Source of the DNA: Pseudophaeomoniella oleicola
Lineage: Eukaryota; Ascomycota; Eurotiomycetes; Phaeomoniellales; Phaeomoniellaceae
Length of the DNA: 64,000 nt
Direction: 5' to 3'
NCBI GenBank assembly: GCA_003868215.1
Contig: QWDQ01000010.1
Span: forward strand, 248,001 to 312,000
This document shows, one piece after another, positions 36,321 to 48,892 of this stretch. The notes beneath the pieces were generated by a model. That model was given only the letters and a program-made list of their open reading frames with translations. It did not search any database and had not been told where the DNA came from. A program made the position numbers and the translations under genes. Numbering within the stretch: position 1 is the stretch's first letter; the number at the start of each line of letters is the position of its first letter.

Positions 36321-39300
36321 TTACAGCCTCAAAGCCTCTAGGATCTTCCTAGCCATATTGCGGTATTGCAGCATACCTCCTTGAACCTTCTTGAATTGAA
36401 TACCGTGTAGGCTGAATAACGGCACTTTGACAATGAAAATTTCAAACCGCAACACAAGAGTCTCGCCCGTGTCGGCCTGAACTCTAGTTGTAGTGGCTGC
36501 GTTATCTACCTCCCCGCCTTCACCACTGGCGCGTGGCCGGAACACCATTTCCTCCGACCCTTCAGAGTTGGTAATGAAACTTCTGTCAGGTGGTCGTCGT
36601 TGAGAAGCTTGTCGACTAGGCCTGTTTAAGTCGTCATCTTTGTTACGGAAGCCACTGAAGGAGATCTTCCGATTATGACCGGATATCGTACGGCTGATCT
36701 TCTCGTCTTCGGCGCCTGTGGAACTGACAGCATCACGCACTCTATCCAGATCAATGCTGGGAGCATGTCTGCACTCAAACCCGCCTTTTATCTCCTCGTA
36801 CTGGACGCCGAGTTGTTTAAGAACACGGATGATGTCTTGTCGAATGAAATGCAAAGGTTTGCTAGAAGTCGTAGAGACCGAAAACAGCCCCTTGAGGTAG
36901 ACTGGTTTAGAGACATCAGCACCAGGAGTATCTGGGGCAGAAAAGGTTTCATCTTCTGCTCGGAGTTCAGCGTCTGTCTCCTCAGGAACGTTTGCCTCCC
37001 GGTCCCTGATGGCTTCCTCCCGTCTTTGTCGTCTCGCCTGAATGCTCTCCCGCCGAGCATGGCCAAGAGACCGGGTCCGTGTGGTAGTAGAGGGCCGGAC
37101 CTGAGTTGTGGGCAAAGGTGGCGTCTGTGGTGTACTCTGGTCGGAGAATTCAACGGCCCGTGGTTTCGGTTCTCTCTCACTTGATCTATCAGAGCCACTA
37201 GTGCCGGGTACCGTTTCCGTTATACGTGGCGAATCCAAGGCCTCCGAAATGCCACGATTTGCGGAACGCCGGGGTCTGTAATCAGCAGAGTTCACTGAGG
37301 TAGATCGACCAAGACCCTTGGACCTCGTTGGTTGAGCAGGAGTATCGGAGGCACTCAGATAATCCTGTTGTGGTTGACTTCCACCTGGATGCAAGGTAGA
37401 TGGCGAAGGATCCCGACGACGAGCTCTACGCACAGAAAAGGACTTTCGAGGGGAGGTTGCGAGGTCGCTGGGTGGTTGGATGCTGACTGAAGGAGGTTGT
37501 TGGGCCGTATCCCTGCTTCTCCGGGTGCTCAGACGCCTCAGCAGAGCCCCAGCAGTCGACTCCTTCTTTGGTGCTTGATCGCTAGTTGGTTCAACGATTG
37601 CAGGTGAAGTTGGACCTGTCCGCGACCCACTGATGTTCAGCCGCTTCATACTAGATGCGACTTCTTCATCGCCATGTGTGCGTGCCCTTGGTCTTGCCCT
37701 TCCACCGGTGGACCTCTCGCCTGGTATTTCATAGGCATGCTGGTTCGTGTGCGCAGCCTCTGGGGCTGGCAAGTCTGGTAGCTGAAGTGGTTTCTCATCG
37801 GATGTCTGTGGTATCTCAAGAGCACCAGGATTTGCTTCCTTCCTCTCCCGTTCCATCTTTTCTCGCACAAGATAGTAGATGGAGATCAATGGGCTATACG
37901 AGTTTGTCGGGTCCAAGCCACGAATAGCATCCGTGGATGGGCTTGAGATGTTATCTCGACTAGCTGAGTTTCTCCTTTTGTAGAAATGATCAAAGACACC
38001 TCTCTTACGTTCGCCCTCATTCTTTGATGATGCTTCATCTCGCAGGAACCGACGAAGCACGGTCTGGTAGTCTTCTGACTCGATGACACTGGTCAGTTGC
38101 TCGGTGATATATTTCTCGGAACCAAAGTCAAATCCAGTCATTTTTGAAATGACCTCAGAATCCAACGGCAAAGTAAGAGGTTCTCGTGCAGGCATATAGT
38201 TATCCGGAGGCCCAGCATATCCCTTTGTCATCCAAGGATGGTTCATGACTTCTGAAAGCGAAGCTCTTTCTTTTGGGTCTGTCACCAGCATGCGTGAAAT
38301 GATGCTTTTGCATTCTATACTATCGTCAGTGACAAGATCCACACAAGTTTTAAGGGTCACGTACCTGCAGAAAGCCACTGTGGGTAATCGACGACGCCTC
38401 GTTTTATCTTGGCGTGTAACTGCGGCATGCTTTGGTCATCGAAAGGTACTTTTCCGCAGACCAGGACGTAAAGCACAATCCCAAAACTCCATACATCGAC
38501 TTCAGGTCCGGTATATTTCCGTGCTTGGAGGAGCTCAGGGGCTGCAAAATATAGACTGCCACAGAAAGTAGCCAATTGTGCTCGCGGTGAAAACAGGTTG
38601 CTCAGGCCAAAGTCTATAATCTTGATGTCTCCCGTCTTGCTGATGAGTATGTTCTCAATCTTTAAGTCTCGATGCACGATGCTATTTCGATGGCAATAGT
38701 CCAATGCGCTGGCAATCTGTCTGCCAAATTTCCTCGCTTGCTTTTCCTTTAGACGGCCATGAGAGATGATGTAGTCAAGCATTTGCCCACCGTCAACGTA
38801 TTCAAATAACATGTACCAGTGGTAATTTGTTCTTTGTACGTCTCGCATCCCGCATATGAAAGGATGGTTTAGTAGGGAGACAATTGCTGCTTCCCTTGCA
38901 GTACGAATCTCCTTGGATCTGTCGGCGCGCTCTTCTTTCGGGTTGCCATGTTCGTCCAAGGTGTGCCTAGGCACGATCTTGATGGCGACCTGCTCATTGT
39001 CAGCTTCCAGCTTGCAGAATCATCAACGTCTGACTCACCGTCTCCCCAGTATCGAGGTTCTTGCCGAGCTTGACCTTTCCCATACTTCCCTGACCTACGG
39101 TTTTCCCTAGATGCCAAGTCCCCGTCTGCGACGCAATCGTAGTTCTTCTCCTGCCTTGCTGGTAATTGATGTGACTAGGTCTCTCTGGTTGTGCTGAGGC
39201 ACCATTCGAAGCTGGTGTGGGGTTCGCCATTTCGGCGCTTGGGCGTCTAGACCCATGTCTTGAGGTTGCTCGGTGGGTGCTGCCAGTAGATTCTGTACGA

Positions 39301-39605
39301 TATGCCTGTGGCCGCGTATCGTAATATCTATCTTTAGACGTATCTCCGCGAGTTGGCGGCGATCGTGCGAGGTTCGGATCCTCTAAATCTCTTCGTGCAA
39401 CATTGGCAAGGGTAGCTTGATTCGAGACGGGGGGCGCTTGCGGGCGTTGCACTCCGTACGTGCCCGACCCCGATCGTTGACTACTGGGTCTAACTGCAAC
39501 TGATCGTGTCCTTGAAGGAGAGTCAGGTGGTGCATACGATGATTGTGGTTTGTGCGCAGATTGACTGCGCATAATTGAGGGGCTCTGCGACGCTGCGGTG
39601 GACAT
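36321..39605 (-). CDS. KIN1: KIN1/MARK-type serine/threonine kinase with KA1 domain
   Basis: Three exons (39605-39039, 38989-38365, 38314-36321) give 1061 aa. KIN1/Par-1 kinases control polarity, exocytosis and septation at the cell cortex. An N-terminal disordered region (1-160, Ser/Arg/Pro-rich) precedes the kinase domain (about 163-460): glycine loop GQGSMG at 171-176, VAIK Lys193, HRDLKIEN with catalytic Asp297, DFG at 315-317, and an ATFCGS activation-loop site like the LKB1-phosphorylated Thr of the AMPK family. A long disordered middle is rich in Ser, Arg and Pro with many phosphosite-like stretches. The C-terminus has the KA1 domain (about 970-1061, [12 protein letters not shown] and [20 protein letters not shown]), which binds acidic phospholipids. 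The first intron acceptor is chosen so that DTGETVAIK is continuous; the next candidate AG would break the VAIK strand. Confidence 0.96.
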
Positions 39606-40738
39606 TTTGGACGGTGTTGCCGTACGTTGCAGCTCTCAATAGGCGTCCTTTGGTTACTCAGCGTTCCATGATCGAAAAAGCTGCCGACGCCCAAGATGAT
39701 TGCGTTGGCGTCACTTGGGACACCGAGGGCGGCCAGTCGAAAAGCGAAGCTCTCAGCTGGGCAATATCGCGCCGACCGCTTACGGGTTTGTGGTGATAAT
39801 GTTTACAGAGTAGACTCCGGAGACTATGCTAAGATGGTGTAACAGACGTCGAATATGTTAAATGGAATGCATATGTGCGATATCAGTCGTGACTCTCGTT
39901 ACGTCGATGATGATGATCGGCGCAGTTTGAGTGAGGTGGATGGATTTTGGGAATCAAGATCAAGGTAACACAATCAGGCCCGACTTTCCAAGCGAGATGT
40001 GATGCCCAGCCTCATGCTTTTGACACCGTTGGCCGCTAGAGAAACACTCAAGGCAAGGAAAAGGCGAAAGCGGGGAAAGGAGCACGCGCTTCGCCAAGAA
40101 GTAAATGATTAGTGAATGGTTAAGCTCGCGGTAAGGACAACTACCGTAAGCTCAATTATTGCTGATACCTTACCTGTAAAACCCTGCCTAAACTTAGTAA
40201 ATAGCGCCTCTAAGAAGCCCTTTTGCTGCTAAAGTTACCAGTCTACAAGTAAAAGGCCTGTTACTTATATCACTCCCATCACGTAGACTATCTACAGTAT
40301 CTCAAGGTAAGTAAGGTAGCCAGGAATGCCGGTTGATTTACTGGTCAATACATATCTGGATCTCACACTTCATTGGTTGGAAATAGTTACCTACGGCTAA
40401 ACAGCAGGTCTCAACGGTTGAATCAAACGGTCTTGAGCCAGCAGGGGTATCTCTTTGTTAGGGGTGTCAACAATTTGATATGGCTTAACCAAAGCTAAAA
40501 GCTAGGTCCCTGCCTTACCCACCTAGGTAGGGTGGTAGTTGCCTTAATTATAATTATCTGTCTAACCTTATCTCTGTACGAATGCTGTAGTAATAAAGGT
40601 AACAAAGCACCCAGGGCACCTAAAGTTCTCTCTAAACGTTGGTCAAGACTTTATTTTTAGGCCATGCGATATCTGAACCTCATCGACATGTGCCTGAAGC
40701 CCTGCGCAATAGTATGATGAGAGCGTGGAGGCATACAA
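39606..40738. other. divergent intergenic region with a possible degraded repeat
   Basis: Shared upstream region of KIN1 (-) and GPATCH1 (+). About 40130-40290 has the AT-shifted, CpG-poor look of an old repeat altered by repeat-induced point mutation, but no ends or coding remnants can be shown. AGGTA and CACCTAGGTAGGG elements occur around 40300 and 40520. Confidence 0.35.
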
Positions 40739-42980
40739 ATGGCAGCTAAGCGCAACTTCGGCGCATACAAGGCCGATCTCCAGAAGCAGGAATCTCCATA
40801 TGCCTTTTACGGCACACCACTACCGCCGCTAGATGATCAGGTTCGTGATGATGGGAGCTTTGTGCCGATCTGGAAGCAGGAGGTGACCGATGAGCGCGGT
40901 CGGAAACGACTTCACGGCGCTTTTACGGGAGGTTGGTCCGCCGGGTGAGACACTGAGAGACGCATTCGTTGAGCAGAATGACTAAGAGCATCATGTTAGG
41001 TACTTCAATTCGGTAGGATCGAAGGAGGGATGGACGCCGTCCACATTTGTCTCGAGTCGCACAAATCGTATGAAAGACTCAAAGCACGCTGTCCAGCAAC
41101 GTCCAGAAGACTTCATGGATGAAGAAGATCGGCGGGAAGCAGAGGAAGCGCAGAAGATTTCTACAAATGAGGATTTCTCGGGGTTTGGGACTGCAGATGA
41201 GGTAACACGCAGGGGAGGCTTGCTTGGTCTCTTTAAAACGACTGGTGATACCAAGGGGGTGCAGCTGCTTAGGCGTATGGGTTGGCGTGATGGACAGGGC
41301 ATTGGACCGAAGGTGCGCAGAAAACTAAGGACGGACGAAGGGGACGATGACGACGGGGCTCTTCATGTGCTGGCACCTGAAGATCCTAAACTCATCGCTT
41401 TTGTAAATAAGTCCGATTACAAAGGGCTTGGTTATGGAGGGGAAGCAAAGCTCGAATCCAAACTAGAGCGAGGCATTTTAAAACCAAGCGAGAAGAATGG
41501 AAGCGTCTCCTCCGACGATGAGGAACAGTTCGGTCCGGCGTTTTCTAAGTCGAGATCAAAGAAGAAGTCCCAAAACGCCAAAAGAAGGGGCGCATTTGGT
41601 GTTGGAGTACTCAATGACACAGGTTCAGACGACGAAGATCCGTACGAAATGGGCCCTAAAATAGCATATAACCGCACCATCGGTGGCGACGAACGGAAAA
41701 AAAAGAAAGAGGCTTTGGGTGGCTCAAATCCCCTCTTGAAGGTGAAACCAACCTTTGTCTCCAAGAAGACAAAAGCAGCAAAGTCCTCGTCTGGTTTCCG
41801 GAAGTGTCATGATGAACGTTATCCTCCCGAAGGCTTCGTCTATGCGAGCCAGCTTGACGCATTCTCGATGATGAGTATCGATGGTGACTCTCTCAAGCCA
41901 CCTGAAGTCCCAGAAGAGTGGAAGCCTTCCAAAAGCCCTCTGCCGGGTGGAGGCGGAGCACGACAGGAGTACATTTCCACCGCTGATGCAGCGCGGAACT
42001 CCAGTATGGATGCAAAGTCAAGAGCAGCTCTCTTGGGCGAAGCGCCATTACCTGGAAAATCTGTATTCGACTTCCTTACCCCGGCAGCAAGGGACAGGAT
42101 TGCTCACGTCACTGGGAAGACGGCACTCCCAGCAGCACTTGGTGAAGGTCCTCCACCAGGGTTTGAGTTATCTGAAGAAGACAAATTGCGTAGCTTAGAG
42201 GATTCTGTTCCACAACTCGACCCTGATGTGGCTTTGCAGGCTCTACAGCGCGGAATTGGCGGCTGGATGCCGTACGCAGAAGATGAGAGCAAGCGAGCAC
42301 GATATAGGGCATTCCTCGAAATCAGAGCAGGTCTACGTCAGGGCCTGCCAGAAAAATCGCCAAATATGTCCAAAGACAATTGGATTTCCGAGATGAATGA
42401 ATTTGCGCGAGCGGCGGAGGTCTTCAAACCAGTTAGCGGCATGATGGCGTCAAGGTTCACATCATCATCATCCCAGCCGCAAAGCACTTCGGATCCATCT
42501 ACATCATCTACCGCCGAGAGCTTATTGAGCAAGCCCGCTGCCAAGCCTGAAGATCCTGCTGAACAAGCTGCGAGGCTGGGTATGTTTGGTCCAATGACAA
42601 GGTCTGTCACGAACTTTTACCCAACACGGCTTCTATGCAAGCGATTTAATGTAAGACCACCTGCAAATGTCAGTTTTGACCCCGGCGATGAGGCTCAGAG
42701 CACCACCACGAACCCCGCCTCCAGTGGCACTCGCTTTCAGTCTACTGGATTTCAGAACCCTTCGGCGGAGCTTTTGTCCAAAGACCAGATCCAGCAGATG
42801 CTCGATTCCGTGACGTCCTCTAGCGTCGCTACCCCTGAGGTGAATGCATCTACACCGACGGTTCCTGAGCCTCAGTCTACGGTTGTGGTTGATACAGAAA
42901 GAAATGAAGCTCTAGAAGCAGAGAGACCCGGTGAGGCGGTGTTCAAAGCCATATTCGGTAGCGATGATGAAGATGAGTAG
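40739..42980 (+). CDS. GPATCH1/TGH-type G-patch protein
   Basis: Two exons (40739-40944, 41000-42980; 55-nt intron) give 728 aa. GPATCH1 proteins bind and stimulate a DEAH helicase (DHX35) in the catalytically active spliceosome, and plant TGH acts in miRNA processing. The N-terminus has the DUF1604-type start [12 protein letters not shown] with [19 protein letters not shown] follows. The G-patch is at about 155-175 ([20 protein letters not shown]), with the glycines in place. Further on: [18 protein letters not shown] (second conserved block), acidic and Ser-rich linkers, DRIAHVTGK, and the C-terminal [23 protein letters not shown], another diagnostic block. The protein ends in an acidic GSDDEDE. 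Start ATG lies in an adequate context (AAATGG). Confidence 0.95.
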
Positions 42981-43162
42981 TTTGAAGCAAATATCATCGA
43001 TTTTGTTTTTTCTTTCCTTGGGGACCTAGCCTAGTTGGGTAAACGCTGTGTTGTTTTTGTAGCCGTATGTCCTCCTGAGACCCATTCTTTCACACATTTC
43101 AGTATCTAGTGATTTCAAACGCTCAACTCCTGCATCCGTATTTACCGTAAGCCCAGCCCTAT

Positions 43163-43904
43163 TCACTTAGTCTGCCACTGTTCCCACCGCTCATCCTCCA
43201 CTGTCTCCTTCGCCCTCTTCCTCATCCCCTTGCTGACGCCCTTGCCTTTACTCAATACCTCCACCAACACTCTCAGCCTCCCTATGAGCTCCACCTGCTC
43301 CTTGTCCAGTCCTTCTGATTCTCCGCTCTCCTTCTCAATGCTCTCCACCACACCGTCGAGCTCATCGACCCAGCAATCCAACACATGATACCTCAACCCT
43401 TCAGACACTTTACTGAAGTTGCCATCTGCCGTCTCCGGCGTCGCAAGAGGCCAGCGATCGAAAGCCTGTAGTAATTGGTCCGAGGTGGTCGAATCAGAGG
43501 GATTAGTGAGAATATTAGTAAATGAATTTCGGACGACGAGACGGGTCAGAAGAAGGTATTTATCCATCCGGTGGGAGTCAATAGATGTCCATTCGCGAGC
43601 TATGGTTTCCCAGAAGGCCGTGGTGAGAGGGACGCACGTCTCAGGCGAGCGTGAGCTCGTCCGTGAGAGTATATTGCCAACAGAAATGACGACGCGTTGA
43701 TGAGGTAGAGGAGGGTGAGAAGGAGTTAGGTATAGCACTGGTAGAAGACGGTATTTCAGTCTATGTATGCCTTTGGATGGGTAGATATTGACATACTGAC
43801 AAATAGCCCTTTCCATATCTGAAGAGCTTGGGTGTATGTGAGTGACTGTCTGCTTTTTAGGTCATCTTGTACCGCCTTGAAGGCTGCAGCCCGAAGCTTT
43901 GGTT
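43163..43904 (-). CDS. RRP1: Rrp1/Nop52 rRNA-processing protein (5' exon not resolved)
   Basis: Two secure exons: 43904-43797 and 43737-43163 (59-nt intron). Rrp1/Nop52 is a nucleolar factor needed for processing of the 27S pre-rRNA of the large ribosomal subunit. The visible part has the family's HEAT-like N-terminal run KLRAAAFKAVQDDLKSR and LQIWKGLFVMLYLTP (the Trp-Lys-Gly-Leu-Phe signature crosses the intron), then FWETIAREWTSIDSHRMDKYLLLTRLVV and a basic tail (KGMRKRAKETVE). The exon starting at 43904 is in phase 1 and is preceded by a good branch point and CAACAG acceptor, so a short upstream exon with the ATG exists; candidate ATGs lie between 43980 and 44070, but no donor of the right phase is convincing. 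The gene is otherwise normal. Confidence 0.82.
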
Positions 43905-45221
43905 CTGTTGTAGATTGGAGTCAATATAGTAACCTCCAGAGTGCGAATGTCTTCGTCTCGTGGTACATCAAAAGGGGGTGGGCAGTGGAATCCATTGCTC
44001 AGTATGGACGTTGAAGTTCTGCAATACATGCATGCCCTTCTACCAGTTACTGTGCACCACCGCAAATTTATTCTTTAACCAAATGCAATTGCACAAAAAA
44101 TAATACATGAACAACATAATAAAAGAAGACATAGCGGACAGCAGCAAAGGAAATCAATAACATCATGTGTACATACCACTGCTGGCTAGATCCTTCACGG
44201 AAGGAATAGTCTCATCCGCCATACTGTACTGTGCCTGTTCCTTGACGATTATTTCTGATGTTGCCCAACACTGCTTTCTTCATGTTCTTCAAGCAGAATA
44301 GACATCAATGCTTGGCAAAAATAATATTATTTTCCGATCGTGAGCGGAAGTGTTCTACTGTTTATGATTGGACAAGGAACCGATTAACTACCGATCACCG
44401 CGGACCTTTGATATCAGTAGCACAAGTCAAGTCTTTCATGCCTACATCTTTTTTATCTCACGTATCACTGGCAATGTTAATATAAGTGCTGAGATTATCA
44501 TCTAGCACTTAGTGATGATTATAAATAATATTGGCATAAACACATCGTGTTCTGACCTGATGATACAGTATACAGACTTTTTTTAAACCACTATCTATTC
44601 AAAATCGAAAGTTTGCATTTCCAGGTATTTTATAACCTACAAAAAAAAATCTAATAATATATTTGTATTGGAAATAGTGAGTATCTAAAATTTCATGATC
44701 ACATGACTTTATATATTAGTCACAATATCATAAAATCCGCTAATGTAAGAAATTTCTATTAATTAAATAAGAAATTAACAACTTAACTTCAACTTCACCT
44801 ACACTGCTACCAGAATCCCTTCACTTCTAACTCAGCAATACAGCGCTCTAATCACTTTGAAAATCCCGAAAATCAGTCTGCAAAAAAGCAGGCTATTGAT
44901 TTATGACGCGCAAAATACGATAACTCAAGTCGCGTTGCTGTGGCTTGAGGGGAGATGCGCAGATGGCAAATTTAGGGGTGAAGCGGTCGAGAAATGGAGA
45001 ACCAAAATATTCAACAGAGCCGGTAGGAGAAGATTTTCGTTATTGTTATTGGTACAGTTATGCTCTAAATCGCTAGTGGTCTGGCGGTGCTCTAGCGTAC
45101 TATAACTTCCTCCTTGTTGAGATTTGCTGGTCACACTCGCACGCGCCGGGTTGCGGACCAAATGAGACAGCAGCCATCATTCATATATTCCTGATACATT
45201 ACAAACTGACACTATTTACAG
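43905..45221. other. AT-rich intergenic region with unresolved 5' exons
   Basis: Must hold the first exons of both Rrp1 (-) and the SET-domain gene (+). From about 44090 to 44830 the DNA is strikingly AT-rich, with A- and T-runs and no coding potential, unlike neighbouring intergenic DNA. An adequate first exon for the SET gene could be MANLG at 44961-44975 (GTGAAG donor), unproven. Confidence 0.4.
44090..44830. other. AT-rich block
   Basis: Markedly AT-rich compared with flanks, with poly-A and poly-T runs and no reading frame of note. It may be a matrix-like spacer, an old degraded repeat, or the replication-origin type of AT-rich DNA; sequence does not decide. Confidence 0.4.
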
Positions 45222-47672
45222 CAAAATTACATAACGATTGATGATTCTGATGATGAACGGCAACCGGTATGTACTTATTTATTCTCCCTTTCAGTTCCTT
45301 TTCATTGCTCACACTGCGATATTGATATCCGGGAGAAGATATTGGACATGTATCAGATTTATCTTGGCAATCATCGGCTGACTCCGCATCTTAGACTCTC
45401 GAAGACTTCTTACCCGCAAAACCCTCGAACAATCACCTTAGAACGGTACGTTAGTCGGTGCTCTTTTAACTAAAGCTTTACCGAACTGAACCATTGGTGG
45501 ATAACTGACTTGTCTGCTTAGGTACACTCAGGACCTACGCCACGACCTAATGTGCCTTCTGTATCTGCAAGTTCAGCTACAAGTCAGCGATATGTGACGA
45601 AGCCATCTACAGCAGTTAGCACCAATCGATCCACGGCACCGTCTGTCTCAACTTCAGCTTTCAAACCAGCTGTGTTGTCATCTACTTCACCTGTGTCCAA
45701 TCATGCTTCCAGCAAGAGCCGAACACCGGCAACAAACATAAAAGACGGATCGGACCGTAGTCGCCAACATGAAGGTATTGCAAGTATCTTCAAACCTTTC
45801 TCTAGAGCTGTAGGCTCGCTCACGAGCAAGGAAACAGAAGAATTGCTCAACAAGTTTACGCAAACGCATGCATCATCTCAGAGGCAGGCTTCTTCTGTGC
45901 AACCAAAAAGACCAGCGTTGTCAAACACCGGACCATCTTCGGAGAAGACGTCAACTAAGAGCAACAACGCAATTGTGTTTGGTACCACTCAAACCAAGCC
46001 AAAGGTTACGTCTTTCATTGACCTCTCGGAAGATTCCCCTAGACTCGTTGCTAAAGACGAGCTAAAGCACCCGAACAGCATCTTGCACTTGAAACAACGA
46101 GCCTTGCCGTCCAGATCACCTGAAATCTCTGGGACCAGCGCATCTACGCCAAACAGACCCAGACGACCACATGAGCTCCTTAGCCAAGTTCTCAATCAGC
46201 CAGCGGCTCAATCTAAAGCCATTGGAAAACCTTTAGGCGAAAGGGTGGACATATCGAGCGATGACGATGACGATGCTCCTGTTACCCTCGATTCTCTCCG
46301 AAAGCTTCCACAACAGGCCCCTCCCAAATCATCAAAGGTGCCTGCTGCCGTTCCAAGAGCCGCCCTCGGAAGACCAAGAAAGGCAGATCCGCCGAGAACC
46401 ACGTCCTCAGAATCTGTCAGTGGCAAGAGTCACAAGCAGCGGCAAAGGACTCCAGCGGATTGGTCCATTCCGATCAGACAATCCCAGCAACCTCCAACGC
46501 CACAAAAGGTCAGCGTCGTTATCGATTACTCTAAGTCCTTCGCCAGACCATGGATCACTCGAGGCCGCGACTTCATAGACCAACGGGAGCCTTCTCATGG
46601 AATGTGTGCAATTTATTCAACAGAGTCTGACCAACATCGCATGCAGAAGCTCGCTCAACCAAAGGCCAAGGATGTCGACCGTTCACAAGTCAAGCTTGAC
46701 TTTGGTCCGAGTTTCTCTCCAGCCGGGGGGCTCAAGTCTACGAGCAGACCGACAAAGCCTAGTCTTCTCCTCAGACAAATGGATCAGCTCCGTCTTCCGA
46801 AGAGGCTCACTTTTGTCAACGAGTTCAATAGTAAACGACTTCCAGGCCGCTTTCAACTGGTCAAGGAAAACATAGTTCATTCGGACATTAGACCAGCGCC
46901 CAAGGAATCCATGTTCGGGTGCACTTGTGTCGAGGAATGCAACCCAAAGACTTGTGAATGCTTGTTGGATGATGATGGTACTGATGCCAATCACCCCGCG
47001 AAATTGGTTCCTTACCTGCGCAAACCCGATGGATCGGTTGTACTGACACCAGAATATATTGACCGCGAAGTCGGGTATCAAATACAAGAGTGCAATGAGC
47101 TTTGTGGCTGTACCCCCTCGTGCTGGAATCGTTTGGTTCAGAAAGGCCGAACAATTCGTCTCGAGATTTTCATGACGGAACGCTGCGGCCTTGGACTTCG
47201 ATCACCACTACCGATAGCCAAAGGCCAATTTATCGACACTTATGTCGGTGAACTTCTGACGAATCGCACTTTGATTCGTCGGGAGAAACTGCGCAGGAAA
47301 GCATACGGACCTCACCATCCTTCCTATGTCTTCTCTCTTGATTATTTCAAAGAGCACGAACTTAAAGGCAAACCGGTCTACCACATCGACGGCGAACGTT
47401 TCGGTGGTCCCACACGTTTCATCAACCATTCCTGTGATCCCAACTGCCGAATCTTCAGTGTTATGATCCACAACGCCGACTACAAAGTGTATAGCCTTGC
47501 ATTCTTCGCCATCAGGGACATCAAAGCGTACGAAGAACTCTGTTTTGATTACAGTCCCGATGAAGTTGGCTTGGACGAGCATGAGGATCCAGAAAGTCAT
47601 GGGGCTGTGCCTTGCTATTGTGGAGCGAAGAATTGTAAAAGGGTCCTTTGGGGTGGTTCAAAAGCGAGTTAA
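45222..47672 (+). CDS. SET-domain H3K9-type histone methyltransferase with SIM and PIP-like motifs (start exon unresolved)
   Basis: Secure exons: 45222-45266, 45395-45445, 45522-47672 (748 codons seen; a short start exon lies upstream). The C-terminal third is a Clr4/DIM-5/SUV39-type catalytic unit: pre-SET zinc cluster from about 46915 (FGCTCVEECNPKTCECL, QECNELCGCTPSCWNR), SET core with GLGLRSPLPIAKGQFIDTYV, the cofactor and active-site NHSCDPNC near 47420 and the FDY tyrosine near 47545, and post-SET CYCGAKNCKRVLW. Such enzymes make H3K9 methyl marks for heterochromatin. No chromodomain is visible. The roughly 490-residue N-terminal part is disordered, Ser/Thr/Lys-rich, with an acidic SIM-like YITIDDSDDE followed at once by a PIP-like QPTLEDFLPAK, and two further SIM-like motifs (SFIDLSED near 46014; RVDISSDDDD near 46245). 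The product is longer than DIM-5. Confidence 0.9.
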
Positions 47673-48892
47673 ACTCGCCCTCGATCTTGTCATCTTAAAA
47701 GAGGGTTGCCCAGAGCGATGTTGGTCACTTTTCCCAATGCTCGTTTTGGTACTCCGCCAAGATGGATCGAGATCCTTGGATATCTGACCATTGCAACCGT
47801 CAATATTTACGTTGCAAGCACAACACGCATCTTTGGGGTAGAGGGCGGCGAAAGGGAATGTGCAGATTAACAAACCTGATGGAAAGGAAATCCCAGGATA
47901 AAGCGCAGATATTTTCTCTTCAGATGCTCAAGACCATGGCCAGCGACGTATTTGTCACGTCTCTTTGTGCCTTGACATATGACTTGACGAAGATACACTA
48001 AATCACGATGACCTTTCCAATCACATGACTAGGTAGAAGTTATCTTGAGGATGTTGCCACTTGGGAACCAATCTTCTGGAATGCTTTTAGTAGACCATGA
48101 TTCGAAATGATCCAGATATCCCGAGATACGTACTATGTAGATCAATACGTACACAGCAAGGTATGATTCTCAACGTCTCACTCAGATCCTTGTATGAAGT
48201 ACAAACATAGTAGATGTGGGTGAGCTTTATTACTCTATAACGTTAGTAGTCAAGGGAACGTGGGGTGAAGTGACCGCCGACCGAGATCCATGTCAGATCT
48301 ATCATATCACATCAGGTGAATGTTCAACTTAACCAGAACATCCACGAATTGAATTGCGTCAAACTGTTACACAAAGCAAACTCGACAGCCTTAGGCAGGC
48401 CAAAGTCTACCTTTAGATGCACGGGTGGAAGACCACGGAGACCATCTAGTGAGCTATGATGCAACTGCTGACCTTGTGAGGCATCTCTCACAAACACCTT
48501 GGGTAGATTTATGCTGTGTAATCATCCAGTCGCCATATACATACCTTACTGATATTGAGCACACGATTGCGCATAAATCGTCTTACATCTTGTCATGGGA
48601 CCTCTGGTTTTCAAAGAACGGCTAACATCTCTCTCTCCTCTACTTCCTCCTCTTCATCTTTGTGAGCCCCAGATTTTTAAAGAAGCTGCTCTTAAGTTAG
48701 AAAGAGGATTGTGCACCTTGGGAGAGACCGGAAATGCAAGTGTATGAGTCAAGAGGTCTCTATTACCATTCAAAGATCTGAACAATCGTGGGACAGTGGT
48801 CTTCTGTCCGCGCCTGCCTATTCATATCCTTCCTGAATTTACATTGTTGTTCTTCGTGACATTGATCAAGGCATCGAGACGAGCATAACACA
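47673..48892. other. 1.2-kb intergenic, no gene seen
   Basis: Between the methyltransferase and exonuclease genes, both plus strand. No family resemblance in the short frames; one ACGTACTATGTAG-like element near 48130. Confidence 0.4.
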
